Origin: Thermoleophilia bacterium
GTDB lineage: Bacteria > Actinomycetota > Thermoleophilia > Gaiellales > JAICJC01
Assembly (NCBI GenBank): GCA_025928435.1
Contig: JAICJM010000027.1
Coordinates: 1 to 29,548 of the forward strand
Length of the DNA: 29,548 nucleotides
Direction: 5' to 3'
A program made the translations under genes and the position numbers. Below are positions 12,623-20,546 of the stretch, piece by piece. The notes under the pieces are model-generated. The model was not told the origin of the DNA and ran no database searches. It saw only the letters and a program-made list of their open reading frames with translations. The stretch's first letter is position 1. Each line of letters begins with the position of its first letter.

Positions 12623-15019
12623 GTGACCGACGCCGGGCTCACCGGCCTCTCGCAGGTCGAGGCCCGCCGCCGCCTGGCGGCGGCCCCGCCCGCCGAGGCG
12701 AACGCCACGAGCCGCTCGTACGCGAGCATCGTGCGGTCGAACACGCTGACGCTGTTCAACCTGATCCTGGGCGGGTTCTTCGTCGTGATCCTGCTGGCCG
12801 GCCGGCCGGCGGACGGGCTTTTCGGGCTCGTGCTCGTCTGCAACACCGCCATCGGCATCCTCCAGGACGTGCGGGCGAAGCGGGCCCTCGACCGGCTCGC
12901 GCTGCTCGTCGCCCCCCACGCCCGCGTCGTGCGCGACGGCGCCGAGGCGAACGTCCCCGCCGGCGAGGTGGTGGACGGGGACCTCGTCACGCTCCGGCCC
13001 GGCGACCAGGTGGTCGCCGACGGGTCGGTGGCCGAGAGCTCGGCCCTCATGCTGGACGAGTCGCAGCTGACCGGCGAGTCGCGTCCGGTCGCGAAGGGCG
13101 TCGGCGACGAGATCCTGTCGGGCTCGTTCTGCGTCGAGGGCGCGGGCCGCTACCTCGCGAGCGCCACCGGCGAGAAGAGCTACGCGTCGCAGGTCGTGGG
13201 CGAGGCGCGCGAGTTCCGCTACCGGCGCTCCCCGCTCGAGAACCAGATCAACCGCCTCCTGCTCGTGACCGTCGCGGTGATGGTCCCGCTCGGGGCGGCG
13301 TTCGTGTGGGTGCTGATCAACCACGACGCGCCATTTCGCTCGGCCGCGGCCACCGCGACCGCGGGGATCGTGACGCTCGTCCCCGAAGGGCTCGTCCTGC
13401 TGACGAGCCTCACGTTCGCCGTCGCCGCGGTGCGGCTCTCGAGCCGGGGCATGCTCGTACAGGCGTTCAACGCGGTCGAGTCGCTCGCCAACGTCGACAC
13501 GGTCTGCCTCGACAAGACCGGCACGCTGACCGACGGCACCCTGGCGCTGCGCGGCGTCTTCCCGGCCGGGAGCGCAGCGGCGGACGAGGTCGAGCGGCGG
13601 ATGGGCGAGTACGCGGCCAGCATCTCGTCGCGCAACGACACGGTCGACGCGATCGCCACCGCCCTGCCCGCGACCGCCCGCCCGGCGGCCGGCGAGGTGC
13701 CGTTCTCGTCCCGCTGGAAGTGGAGCGCCTGCCGGCTCGAGGGCGACGACGAGACGCTCGTCCTCGGCGCACCCGACGTCCTGCTGGGAGCCGGCGCGGC
13801 CGCGCTGGTCTCCGAGCACGAGGCGGCGGGCATGCGCACGCTCCTGCTCGGCACGACACCCGCCGAGCTGTCCCCGCCCGAGGACGGCGCCGCGCCCCCG
13901 GCCATCGAGCCGCTGGCCGTGATCGCGCTCGCGGAGCACGTGCGCCCCGAGGCGGCCGAGACGATCGCGTTCCTGCGCGAGCAGGGCGTCGCGGTCAAGG
14001 TGATGTCGGGCGACTCGCCGGCCACGGTGGCGGCCGTCGCCGCACGGGCCGGAATCACCGTCGAGGGGCCGCCGATCGACGGCGCCAGCCTGCCGGAGGG
14101 GGCAGACCTCGCGCTCGCGGCGACCGGGTCGACGGTCTTCGCCCGCCTCGCGCCCCAGCACAAGCGCATGCTGATCGAGTCGCTGGGGAACTCCGGCCGG
14201 TATGTGGCAATGATCGGGGACGGCGTGAACGACGTCCCGGCCATGAAGGGCTCGCGGCTCGCGATCGCCCTGGGCAGCGGGGCGCAGATGGCGAAGAGCG
14301 TCGCCGACAGCGTGCTGGTCACCGACAGCTTCGCCGCCGTGCCGGTTGCGATCGGCGAGGGCCGCCAGATCATCCTGAACATCCAGCGGGTCGCGCGCCT
14401 CTTCGTGACCAAGACCGTCTTCGCCGCCTGCGTGATCGTGACCTTCGGCCTCGTCACCGCGGGCTTCCCGCTCCTGCCCCGCCACCTGACGCTGGCGGCG
14501 ACGGTCACCGTCGGCATCCCCGGCTTCGTCATCGCCCTGGTCCCCGCCAACGAGCGGCCGGACACGCGCACGTTCCTGCGCTGCGTGGCCCGGTTCTCGA
14601 TCCCGGCGGGCGCGGTGATCGCCGGGGCCGTGCTCGCCGCCTACCTGCTCGAACGGGCGGTGCGGGTGCGATCGATCACCGACGCCCGCACGGCCGCGGT
14701 CACCGTGTTCGTCGCGCTCGGCCTGTACCTCCTGCTCGTGCTCGACGCCGACCGGATGACCGCGAGCAAGCCGTACGCGATCGGCATCCTGGCGCTGGTC
14801 GGCGCGCTCGGCGCCGGCTACCTGGGCGCGCTCAGCTTCGAGCCGTCCCGCGACTTCTTCGCCCTCTCGACGCCCGACCTGCTCGACGCCGTGATCATGG
14901 TGCTCGCGACCGTGGCCGGTATCCGCGTCATGGCCCTGGCCGGCCTCTCGCCGTACGCACACCCGCCCCAATCGGCGCCCCCGCCGGCGCCGGAGCCCGA
15001 GCAGCCCGCGTCAGGCTGA
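12623..15019 (+). CDS. ctpE: CtpE-like P-type cation ATPase
   Basis: A 798-residue P-type ATPase closely resembling mycobacterial CtpE, a calcium transporter. It has two N-terminal helices (LFNLILGGFFVVILLA; GLVLVCNTAIGILQ), the actuator motif LTGES, the transmembrane motif VPEGLVLLTSLTFAV, the phosphorylation motif DKTGTLT, the nucleotide-domain segment MSGDSP, and the hinge GDGVNDVPAMKGS. C-terminal membrane helices follow. The PEGL motif in place of CPC or SPC argues against a soft-metal exporter. The N-terminus lacks heavy-metal-binding domains. The Pro/Glu-rich tail is probably disordered. It starts at GTG 12623 beside a -10 box. Its stop overlaps the convergent small hypothetical gene by 9 nt. 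Confidence 0.9.
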   Translation: MTDAGLTGLSQVEARRRLAAAPPAEANATSRSYASIVRSNTLTLFNLILGGFFVVILLAGRPADGLFGLVLVCNTAIGILQDVRAKRALDRLALLVAPHARVVRDGAEANVPAGEVVDGDLVTLRPGDQVVADGSVAESSALMLDESQLTGESRPVAKGVGDEILSGSFCVEGAGRYLASATGEKSYASQVVGEAREFRYRRSPLENQINRLLLVTVAVMVPLGAAFVWVLINHDAPFRSAAATATAGIVTLVPEGLVLLTSLTFAVAAVRLSSRGMLVQAFNAVESLANVDTVCLDKTGTLTDGTLALRGVFPAGSAAADEVERRMGEYAASISSRNDTVDAIATALPATARPAAGEVPFSSRWKWSACRLEGDDETLVLGAPDVLLGAGAAALVSEHEAAGMRTLLLGTTPAELSPPEDGAAPPAIEPLAVIALAEHVRPEAAETIAFLREQGVAVKVMSGDSPATVAAVAARAGITVEGPPIDGASLPEGADLALAATGSTVFARLAPQHKRMLIESLGNSGRYVAMIGDGVNDVPAMKGSRLAIALGSGAQMAKSVADSVLVTDSFAAVPVAIGEGRQIILNIQRVARLFVTKTVFAACVIVTFGLVTAGFPLLPRHLTLAATVTVGIPGFVIALVPANERPDTRTFLRCVARFSIPAGAVIAGAVLAAYLLERAVRVRSITDARTAAVTVFVALGLYLLLVLDADRMTASKPYAIGILALVGALGAGYLGALSFEPSRDFFALSTPDLLDAVIMVLATVAGIRVMALAGLSPYAHPPQSAPPPAPEPEQPASG

Positions 15020-15241
15020 GGGCAATCCGACGCCCGGGTGGAGCCGGTGCGTGCGTCCGCGATGATCCACGAGCTCGACCCCGTCCGGGCCGGACGAGAC
15101 GAGCCTGCCGCCGTCGGCGAGCTCCAGCTCCAGGAACGCCTGGTCGTAGTCGCGGCGCATGCGGTCGGGATCGCCGCAGCACCCGATCAGCCGCACCGAT
15201 CTGCGCCCGTCGTGCCTCCGCTCGATCCGGATTCCCGGCAT
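15011..15241 (-). CDS. Small hypothetical protein
   Basis: A 76-residue protein I cannot assign. It reads as a small mixed alpha/beta domain: MPGIRIERRHDGRRSVRLIG, a CCGDPDRMRRDYDQA helix, then LELELADGGRLVSSGPDG and VELVDHRGRTHRLH strands. A CC pair lies near residue 22. ATG 15241 is chosen because TACACT lies 8 nt upstream; ATG 15286 would add 15 residues. The 3' end overlaps the ATPase gene on the opposite strand. Confidence 0.6.
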   Translation of the reverse strand: MPGIRIERRHDGRRSVRLIGCCGDPDRMRRDYDQAFLELELADGGRLVSSGPDGVELVDHRGRTHRLHPGVGLPSA

Positions 15242-15297
15242 CCCGGCCCAGTGTAGGGCGCGGCGGGCGGCGTGGCTGTGAGCCATCTGGCAGAACC

Positions 15298-15325
15298 TGT
15301 GCGAAAGGCAGAAAATGCCTGCACA
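15298..15325. repeat. Hairpin upstream of the histidine kinase
   Basis: TGTGC-GAA-AGGCA, loop GAAAA, then TGCCTGCACA gives a 10-bp stem with a 3-nt bulge, in the 177-nt gap between the small hypothetical and the kinase. Its right arm contains ATGCCTGCACA, which recurs exactly at 15408-15418, directly before the kinase ATG. Confidence 0.45.
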
Positions 15326-15407
15326 TGTAAGAATTCTGTGGGTCACCCGGACGCGTGACGGACGATCACTCGAAGCGGGGAGACGGACGGGCCGGGAGCG
15401 GGCGAGG

Positions 15408-15418
15408 ATGCCTGCACA
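15408..15418 (+). repeat. Second copy of direct repeat ATGCCTGCACA
   Basis: An exact 11-nt copy of 15315-15325 ends right before the kinase start codon (15419). It may be a regulator site or a chance repeat; 11 exact bases in under 100 nt is noteworthy. Confidence 0.35.
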
Positions 15419-17110
15419 ATGCAACTCGTCCAGACACCGATGCGCGCCCGCCGGGCGCACCTGATCCTTGCGGCGCTTCCGGCCGCAGCGCTCGGGCTGG
15501 TGGCCCTGCACGTCGCCCGAGTCACCTCCGGCACCGCCGGCTCGTGGTCGGGCACGGATCTCGACGGACGGCTGTCCGCGGTCGCCATCGTCCTGTGCGG
15601 CCTCGCCGTCGCCGGCCGAGCCGTCGCCGACGGGGCCGACCGCGCGGCGTGGACGGCACTCGGCATCGGGCTCACGGGCTACGGGACGGTCACGATCGTC
15701 GCCCAGCCCCAGCTCGGCCATGGGCTCGCCTCGGTGACGCCGTCCGCGGGCGCGCTCTGGCTGGCGTTCTACCCGTTCCTGCTCGCCTGCGTCGTGCTCC
15801 TCGCCCGCAGCCACGCCGGCCGCTTCGATGCCGGGCTCGTCGTCGACGGGCTGATCGGCGGCGTCACCCTCGCCGCCCTGGCGGCCGAGGTGGGGCTGCG
15901 GCCGCTGCTCCACCACACCCACCAGCACCTGACGGGGATCGCGGTGGACGGGATCTGGATCGCGTCCGACCTCGCGCTCCTCGGGGTGATGGCCGGGTGC
16001 GCCGCCCTGGCTGCATCGCGGGGCCAGCGCGAGCGGTGGCTGCTCTTCGCCGGCGGCGTCGTCCTGGCGGCCGGCGACGCGCTCTCGCTCTACCACGGCA
16101 CGGCCGCGATGGCCGGGCTGCCCGGCGGCCCGCGCCAGACCGTCGTGCCCGTCGCGGCCGTCCTGCTCGCGATGGCCGCGATCGTGCCCTCCGGCCCGCC
16201 CCGGCCCACGCCGGCCCGGCCCGTGATGGGGTTCACCGCCGTCTTCGCCCTCATCGCCGTGGCGCTGCAGGCGCTGAACCTGATCGGCGCCGCCAACCGC
16301 GTGGCCATGGTGCTGTCGGTGCTCGTCCTGCTCGCGGTCACGATCCGCATCTCGCTGAGCCTGCGCCGCCTGCGCGAGAGCGAGCAGCTGCGGGCCGCGC
16401 TCGAGGACGCCGAGGAGCAGCGGCGCATGGTGCTGAACCAGATGCTGCGGGCCGAGGCCGACGAGCGGCAGCGGATCGCCGAGGAGCTGCACGACGACAC
16501 CGTCCAGGTGCTGACCGCGACCCTGCTCTCGCTCGACCGCCAGCGCCTGTCCGACGAGCGGGGCAAGCCCGAGGAGGCGGCCGAGGCGGCGGTGAAGGCC
16601 CGGCACACGCTCGCTCTCGCGCTCGAGCGCACCCGGCGGCTGATGTTCGAGCTGCGACCGCCGCTGCTCGAGGCGCACGGGCTCGCGCCGGCCGTGCGCG
16701 ACCTGGTCGAGCACGCCAACCAGGAGCTCGGTCTCGAGATCGCGGTCGAGGTCGAGGTGCCCCGCTACGCCGGCGACTTCGAGACGCTCGTCTACCGGAT
16801 CGTGCGCGAGGCGGTCGCAAACGTCCGCCGCCACGCGCGCGCCCACCGGCTCGAGGTGACGCTGATCCACGCCGACGGCGAGCTGGCCGGCACGGTCACG
16901 GACGACGGGCTCGGCTTCGACGTCCACCGGGCGCTCGACCGCCACCGCACCCGCCTTCACCTGGGCCTGGACGCCACCATCGAGCGCATCCGGCTCGCGG
17001 GCGGCGACATCGAGATCGACTCGGCGCCCGGCGAGGGCACGCGACTGCGCTTCCGCATCCCGGCCGTCGAGGCCGACGTGCGCGAGGGCGCGAGCGTCGT
17101 GCATGCATAG
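15419..17110 (+). CDS. Orphan NarL-type membrane sensor histidine kinase
   Basis: A 563-residue histidine kinase. The N-terminal half (about residues 15-310) holds roughly nine hydrophobic helices with short loops and no evident extracytoplasmic domain. A coiled stretch (RRLRESEQLRAALEDAEEQR) leads to the HisKA_3 dimer domain ADERQRIAEELHDDTVQVLT with the phospho-acceptor His358. The HATPase follows, with YRIVREAVANVRRHA (N-box), VTDDGLGFD (G1) and a LGLDATIERIRLAGGDIEID segment. Such kinases normally pair with NarL/FixJ regulators, but none is adjacent, so the partner is elsewhere. ATG 15419 has only a distant GAGG; ATG 15440 is an alternative. The inner-membrane signal is unknown. Confidence 0.88.
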   Translation: MQLVQTPMRARRAHLILAALPAAALGLVALHVARVTSGTAGSWSGTDLDGRLSAVAIVLCGLAVAGRAVADGADRAAWTALGIGLTGYGTVTIVAQPQLGHGLASVTPSAGALWLAFYPFLLACVVLLARSHAGRFDAGLVVDGLIGGVTLAALAAEVGLRPLLHHTHQHLTGIAVDGIWIASDLALLGVMAGCAALAASRGQRERWLLFAGGVVLAAGDALSLYHGTAAMAGLPGGPRQTVVPVAAVLLAMAAIVPSGPPRPTPARPVMGFTAVFALIAVALQALNLIGAANRVAMVLSVLVLLAVTIRISLSLRRLRESEQLRAALEDAEEQRRMVLNQMLRAEADERQRIAEELHDDTVQVLTATLLSLDRQRLSDERGKPEEAAEAAVKARHTLALALERTRRLMFELRPPLLEAHGLAPAVRDLVEHANQELGLEIAVEVEVPRYAGDFETLVYRIVREAVANVRRHARAHRLEVTLIHADGELAGTVTDDGLGFDVHRALDRHRTRLHLGLDATIERIRLAGGDIEIDSAPGEGTRLRFRIPAVEADVREGASVVHA

Positions 17111-17112
17111 AA

Positions 17113-17136
17113 GGGTCTGACCGCAATTCTGAACCC
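17113..17136. repeat. REP-like element, degenerate copy
   Basis: GGGTCTGACC directly follows the kinase stop, and the 24-nt segment ends in GAACCC, so GGGTC/GAACCC can fold. It is a weaker version of the GGGGTCTGACCCC palindrome 187 nt downstream, in the same orientation. Confidence 0.4.
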
Positions 17137-17244
17137 GGAGGCGCCATTTCCGATCGTCTTCGCGTCTGCAGATGAAGAGTCAGCCTTCTCTACCGGGGCC
17201 TCGTCGACCGGATCGACATTCATCGAGTAGGCCGCTGCGCGCAT
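17137..17244 (-). pseudogene. Possible truncated ORF with intact ribosome-binding site
   Basis: On the minus strand GGGAGGG lies 6 nt before ATG 17244, opening a frame that starts MRAAAYSMNVDPVDEAPVEK and continues as an acidic, Ser-rich segment. Near 17136 the frame enters the REP-like element and then runs antisense through the kinase gene to 16957. The good start and non-shadow composition suggest the 5' end of a gene whose remainder was lost. It could also be a chance frame. I do not recognise the sequence. Confidence 0.25.
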
Positions 17245-17298
17245 GCAGGACCCTCCCTGGGATGAGATGTCCGCACCGGCACCGGCAACGTGGATACA

Positions 17299-17329
17299 GG
17301 GGGTCTGACCCCGGGTATTCACGGGTCCG
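17299..17329. repeat. REP-like palindrome GGGGTCTGACCCC
   Basis: A 13-nt palindrome GGGGTCTGACCCC (17300-17312), followed by GGGTATTCACGGGTC. It has the same layout as the elements at 11334 and 24779 but with T/A in the variable pair. Such G4/C4 mini-palindromes are often REP sequences mobilised by RAYT transposases; no such gene is in the window. Confidence 0.5.
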
Positions 17330-17344
17330 CAGCCCGGCGGTGAT

Positions 17345-17398
17345 CTCCCGCCCGGCTACGAGGAGGGGTAACCCGTAGACCGGGCGGGGGCACCGCCC
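17345..17398 (+). ncRNA. Candidate structured RNA with GNRA hairpin and competing helix
   Basis: On the plus strand CTCCCGCCCGG (17345-17355) pairs with CCGGGCGGGGG (17380-17390). Inside it CTAC pairs with GTAG (bulge A), then a GAGGA bulge, then GGG-GTAA-CCC, a GNRA tetraloop. The 3' arm can instead pair as GGGCGG (17382-17387) with CCGCCC (17393-17398), so two exclusive folds exist. It lies in a 456-nt gap between convergent kinases. No known RNA family was recognised. GC-rich DNA folds easily, so confidence is low. Confidence 0.3.
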
Positions 17399-17530
17399 AC
17401 CTGCGCGACCTGACGGCTCCGGGCGCCCTACGGCCGGCACGTCCCTCCGATTGCCGGCTCGTGGACGCCCGGGCGTCTCCGAGGAGGTCGCGCGGGCTGT
17501 GCTGACTATTGAACACCGCCCGCCTAAGAA

Positions 17531-17570
17531 GAGTCTGAGCGCCGTCTAAGGGTTTGTCGAGATCTCTCAG
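17531..17570 (-). terminator. Possible terminator of the response regulator/kinase operon
   Basis: On the minus strand GTCTGAG at the very end of the kinase gene pairs with CTCAGAC 26 nt later, followed by TCTTCTTA. The loop is long and the tail is only partly T-rich. Apart from this, the REP-like elements and the hairpin at 17345, I see nothing in 17111-17566. Confidence 0.3.
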
Positions 17571-18919
17571 ACGTCGACGAGGTCTTCGCTCGGGACCGGG
17601 AGCGGCGGCACCGAGAGGACGAAGCGGGTGCCGCCGTCGGCCGGCGCCTCGACGCTCACGTGCCCGCCGTGCGCCTCGGCCACCTGGCGGACGATCGCGA
17701 GGCCGAGCCCGGAGCCGGGCATGCTGCGAGCCTCGGCCGAGCGGTAGAAGCGGTCGAAGATGAACGGCATGTCGGCGTCGGCGATGCCGGGCCCGTGGTC
17801 ACGGACGCTGACGACGCCCTCGCCGACCTCGACCTCGACCAGCTCGCCGCTCGGGCTCCACTTGGCGGCGTTGTCGAGCAGATTGCGCACCGCCCGGTCG
17901 AGCCGCGCGGGCACGCCACGCACGAGCGTCGGCCGCGAGCCCAGCCGGAAGTTGACGTCCGCCGAGTTCCGCTCCGCCCGCTCGACCGCCTCCCCCACCA
18001 GGATGTCGAGCCGCACGTCGTCCTCCTCCGCCGGAGACTGGCCGTCGCGGGCGAGCTCGACGATGTCGCCGACGAGCGCGGCCAGCTCGTCGAACTGGCG
18101 GTGGACGTCCTGCTCCAGGCGGCGGCGGCTGTCCTCGGGCAGCGGCCCGGGCCGCATCAGCACCTCGAAGTTCGTGCGCAGGCTGGTGAGCGGTGTGCGC
18201 AGCTCGTGCGACGCGTCGGCGACCAGCTGGCGCTGGGCGGCGACCGCCTGCTCGAGCGCGGCCAGCATCGTGTTGAAGCTCGTCGCGAGCCGGCTCAGCT
18301 CGTCGTGCCCGGTGACCTCGATGCGGCGGGTGAGGTCGTGCGTCTCGGCGACGTGCTCGGCGGTGTCGGTCATCCTGCGCACGGGCCGCAGCGCCTCGCG
18401 GGCGACGAACGCCCCCAGCAGGGCGGCGAGCGCGATGCCACCCGCGGCGACCAGGAGGAACCACAGGCGCAGCTGCGAGAGGACGACGTCCGCGTCGGTG
18501 AGCCGCCGGGCGATCTGTAGCGAGAAGCCGTTGGCGAGCGAGACGGTGGCGACGCGCAGGTGCACCCCCTGCACGGTCATGGTCTGGAGCGTGAGCGGCT
18601 GCGACGAGCGGGCCGCATTGACCGCCTCCTGGGTGATGGGCAGCTGGCCGCGAATGTACGGTGAGTGGCCCCAGATCTCGCCCTGTGCGGTGACGGCCTG
18701 CATGTAGTCGTTGTCGGAGGTCGAGAAGAGCTCGGGCGACGGGATCCTGTACGGCGGAACGAGCCGCTGCTCCGCTGCGGTCGCTTCCGACCGCAGCGCC
18801 GAGTCGACCTGTCCGTACAGCCGCTGGCCGACGACGATGTAGGCGATCGCGCAGGCGGCCGCCACCGCCAGGGCCACCGCCGCGGCCGACGCGAGCGTGA
18901 GCCGGAGCCGGAAGCTCAC
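17567..18919 (-). CDS. MprB-like sensor histidine kinase (OmpR-type system)
   Basis: A 450-residue membrane histidine kinase. TM1 is at about residues 7-30 ([20 protein letters not shown]). An extracytoplasmic domain of about 120 residues follows ([33 protein letters not shown]). TM2 is at about 155-177, then HAMP ([15 protein letters not shown]). The H-box is [16 protein letters not shown] with His238. The N-box is [13 protein letters not shown]1 is VRDHGPGI, and IFDRFYR and GSGLGLAIV complete the ATP site. The GTG start overlaps the regulator stop as GTGA. Order and sequence style match MprAB, an envelope-stress system that in mycobacteria controls sigma factors of the SigB/SigE network. 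That link is suggestive only. Confidence 0.92.
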   Translation of the reverse strand: MSFRLRLTLASAAAVALAVAAACAIAYIVVGQRLYGQVDSALRSEATAAEQRLVPPYRIPSPELFSTSDNDYMQAVTAQGEIWGHSPYIRGQLPITQEAVNAARSSQPLTLQTMTVQGVHLRVATVSLANGFSLQIARRLTDADVVLSQLRLWFLLVAAGGIALAALLGAFVAREALRPVRRMTDTAEHVAETHDLTRRIEVTGHDELSRLATSFNTMLAALEQAVAAQRQLVADASHELRTPLTSLRTNFEVLMRPGPLPEDSRRRLEQDVHRQFDELAALVGDIVELARDGQSPAEEDDVRLDILVGEAVERAERNSADVNFRLGSRPTLVRGVPARLDRAVRNLLDNAAKWSPSGELVEVEVGEGVVSVRDHGPGIADADMPFIFDRFYRSAEARSMPGSGLGLAIVRQVAEAHGGHVSVEAPADGGTRFVLSVPPLPVPSEDLVDV

Positions 18920-19590
18920 GGCTCCCGCAGGACGTAGCCGATGCCGCGCTTCGTGTGGATCAGCCGCGGCTCGCCGTCCGCCTCGGTCTTGCGGCGCAGG
19001 TAGCCGATGTAGACGTCGAGCGAGTTCGAGGCGTAGCCGAAGTCGTAGCCCCACACCCGCTCGAAGATCGTCGCCCGCGTGAGCACCTGCCGGGGGTGCT
19101 GCATGAGCAGCTCGAGCAGCGCGTACTCGGTGCGGGTGGTCTCGATGACGCGGTCGCCGCGGCGGGCCTCGTAGGTGGTCGGGTCGAGGGTCAGGTCGGC
19201 GAAGCGCAGCACGCCCTGGCCGTCGACCGTCCCCGTCCGTCGCAGCAGCGCGCGCAGCCGGGCGAGGAGCTCCTCGAGCGCGAACGGCTTCGTCAGATAG
19301 TCGTCCGCGCCCGCGTCCAGGCCGGCGACGCGGTCGGTCACCTCGTCGCGCGCCGTCAGCATCAGCACCGGCGTGCGGTCGCCGTTCGCGCGCAGCCGCC
19401 GGCACACCTCGAGGCCGCTCATCTGCGGCATGGAGACGTCGAGGATGACGGCGTCCGGCGGCGCCTTCGCGACGTGGTCGAGCGCGGCCCTGCCGTCGCC
19501 CGCCGACGCCACCGAATACCCCTCCTGCACCAGGGCACGGTCGAGCGCGTCGACCACCGCCGGCTCGTCATCGACTATCAGGACTTCCAC
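18916..19590 (-). CDS. MprA-like OmpR-family response regulator
   Basis: A 224-residue DNA-binding response regulator. The receiver domain begins [10 protein letters not shown], with Asp51 as phospho-acceptor in [12 protein letters not shown] and Lys101 in LTKPF. The winged helix reads [20 protein letters not shown], then [20 protein letters not shown] and [14 protein letters not shown], typical of MprA/PrrA-type regulators. GTG 19590 gives the usual N-terminus; ATG 19611 or a TTG just upstream would add a few residues. A promoter with TTGCAG and TAGGAT boxes precedes it. It is followed by its kinase with a GTGA overlap. Confidence 0.93.
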   Translation of the reverse strand: MEVLIVDDEPAVVDALDRALVQEGYSVASAGDGRAALDHVAKAPPDAVILDVSMPQMSGLEVCRRLRANGDRTPVLMLTARDEVTDRVAGLDAGADDYLTKPFALEELLARLRALLRRTGTVDGQGVLRFADLTLDPTTYEARRGDRVIETTRTEYALLELLMQHPRQVLTRATIFERVWGYDFGYASNSLDVYIGYLRRKTEADGEPRLIHTKRGIGYVLREP

Positions 19591-19609
19591 AGCCAAAGTA
19601 TCCGCGGGC

Positions 19610-19638
19610 ATCCTAAGACGGACGTAAATTCCCTGCAA
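19610..19638 (-). promoter_or_regulatory. Sigma-70 promoter of the response regulator/kinase operon
   Basis: On the minus strand -35 TTGCAG (19638-19633), a 17-nt spacer and -10 TAGGAT (19615-19610). Transcription should start near 19603, giving a leader of about 13 nt with no Shine-Dalgarno before GTG 19590. Three GCAA repeats (19635, 19644, 19651 on the plus strand) lie across the -35 region and could be regulator half-sites. Confidence 0.6.
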
Positions 19639-19654
19639 CCGCCGCAATCCGCAA

Positions 19655-19660
19655 TAGGCT
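19655..19660 (+). promoter_or_regulatory. -10 box of the amidase gene
   Basis: TAGGCT is followed by exactly 6 nt (TCGGCG) and GTG 19667, as for a leaderless mRNA. It is divergent from the response regulator promoter only 17 nt away. Confidence 0.45.
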
Positions 19661-19666
19661 TCGGCG

Positions 19667-20542
19667 GTGGACTCGTCGCGCGCACGCCGCTGGGCGGCCG
19701 GAGCGGTTCTGGTCGTGCTCGCGCTCGCCGGCGCGGCGGCCGCCTACGCGATCTCGCGCTCGGGCGGGACGGCGGCCGGACCGCCCGTGTCGGCCGGTTC
19801 CCGGCACACCCGCGCACCGCGCTCGACCGCCCCGCCGGCGACCGGGAGCGTGACCGTCTCCATCCGGTCATCGGCTGCGTCCACCCCGTCCCCACCGCCT
19901 CCGCCCGCCCCCCGCCTGCGGCGGCCCGACATCGTGTGGAAGCCGATTCCGTTCGGCGCCCAGCGCCTGGCCGAGACGGCCGCGTACGCGCAGCGGCACT
20001 ACGGCGTCGACACGTGGCACATCCGCGGCCCGCACGTGATCGTCGAGCACTACACCGTGTCGACGACCATGATCTCGGCCTGGTCGACCTTCGCGCAGGA
20101 CGTGCCGGACTCCGAGCTGCACGAACTGCCGGGCACGTGCGCGCACTTCATCGTCGACCGCGACGGCACGATCTACCAGCTCGTGCCGCTCGACGTCATC
20201 TGCCGGCACACGGTCGGCCTCAACCTGACGGCGCTCGGCATCGAGCACGTCGGCATGTCCGACGCCGAGGTCCTCGACGACCCGGCGCAGATGCGTGCGT
20301 CCCTGCAACTGACGGCCTGGCTGATGGAGCGCTATCACATCCCCCTCGGCGACGTGATCGGCCATGCCGAGAGCCTCACCTCGCCCTATCACCGCGAGCT
20401 GTACGGGCCCTGGCGCTGCCAGACCCATTCCGACTGGCAGCCGTCCGACATGGCGGTCTACCGCGCCCGCCTGCGCGCGCTCCTGCACCGGTACCACATC
20501 CCGGTCGGGCGCCCGGTGCCCCGGGTCAGCTCGGGCTGCTGA
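19667..20542 (+). CDS. Membrane-anchored N-acetylmuramoyl-L-alanine amidase (Amidase_2/PGRP-like)
   Basis: A 291-residue cell-wall amidase expected to cut the bond between N-acetylmuramic acid and the L-Ala of the stem peptide. Residues about 9-31 ([20 protein letters not shown]) are a signal anchor, followed by a Ser/Pro/Thr-rich linker. The catalytic domain starts near residue 110. VIVEHYTVS supplies a zinc His. [20 protein letters not shown] and [18 protein letters not shown] are the family core, and VIGHAES a later His. It is divergent from the MprAB-like operon, which fits envelope homeostasis. The stop lies within a hairpin shared with the convergent exporter gene (17-nt overlap). Confidence 0.87.
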   Translation: MDSSRARRWAAGAVLVVLALAGAAAAYAISRSGGTAAGPPVSAGSRHTRAPRSTAPPATGSVTVSIRSSAASTPSPPPPPAPRLRRPDIVWKPIPFGAQRLAETAAYAQRHYGVDTWHIRGPHVIVEHYTVSTTMISAWSTFAQDVPDSELHELPGTCAHFIVDRDGTIYQLVPLDVICRHTVGLNLTALGIEHVGMSDAEVLDDPAQMRASLQLTAWLMERYHIPLGDVIGHAESLTSPYHRELYGPWRCQTHSDWQPSDMAVYRARLRALLHRYHIPVGRPVPRVSSGC

Positions 20543-20546
20543 CCCG
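20522..20546. terminator. Bidirectional hairpin containing both convergent stop codons
   Basis: CGGGTCAGC (20522-20530), a 7-nt loop, and GCTGACCCG (20538-20546) form a perfect 9-bp stem. The exporter stop (20526-20528) lies in one arm and the amidase stop (20540-20542) in the other. There is no U-tract. Confidence 0.5.

Noticed and set aside
12578..14971. A 797-codon frame antisense to the P-type ATPase
   Set aside because: Low-complexity Arg/Gly/Asp/His composition typical of antisense frames in GC-rich DNA; the plus strand carries all P-type motifs.
17345..17398. Known riboswitches (ydaO/c-di-AMP, cobalamin, SAM, TPP, glycine) and 6S or RNase P RNA
   Set aside because: I compared the remembered core motifs and found no match beyond short GGGGTAA/CCCGTAG fragments; no cell-wall gene starts directly downstream.
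17111..17566. tRNA or tmRNA genes in the largest gap
   Set aside because: No GTTCRANNC T-loop, acceptor stem pairing or tag-peptide sequence is present.
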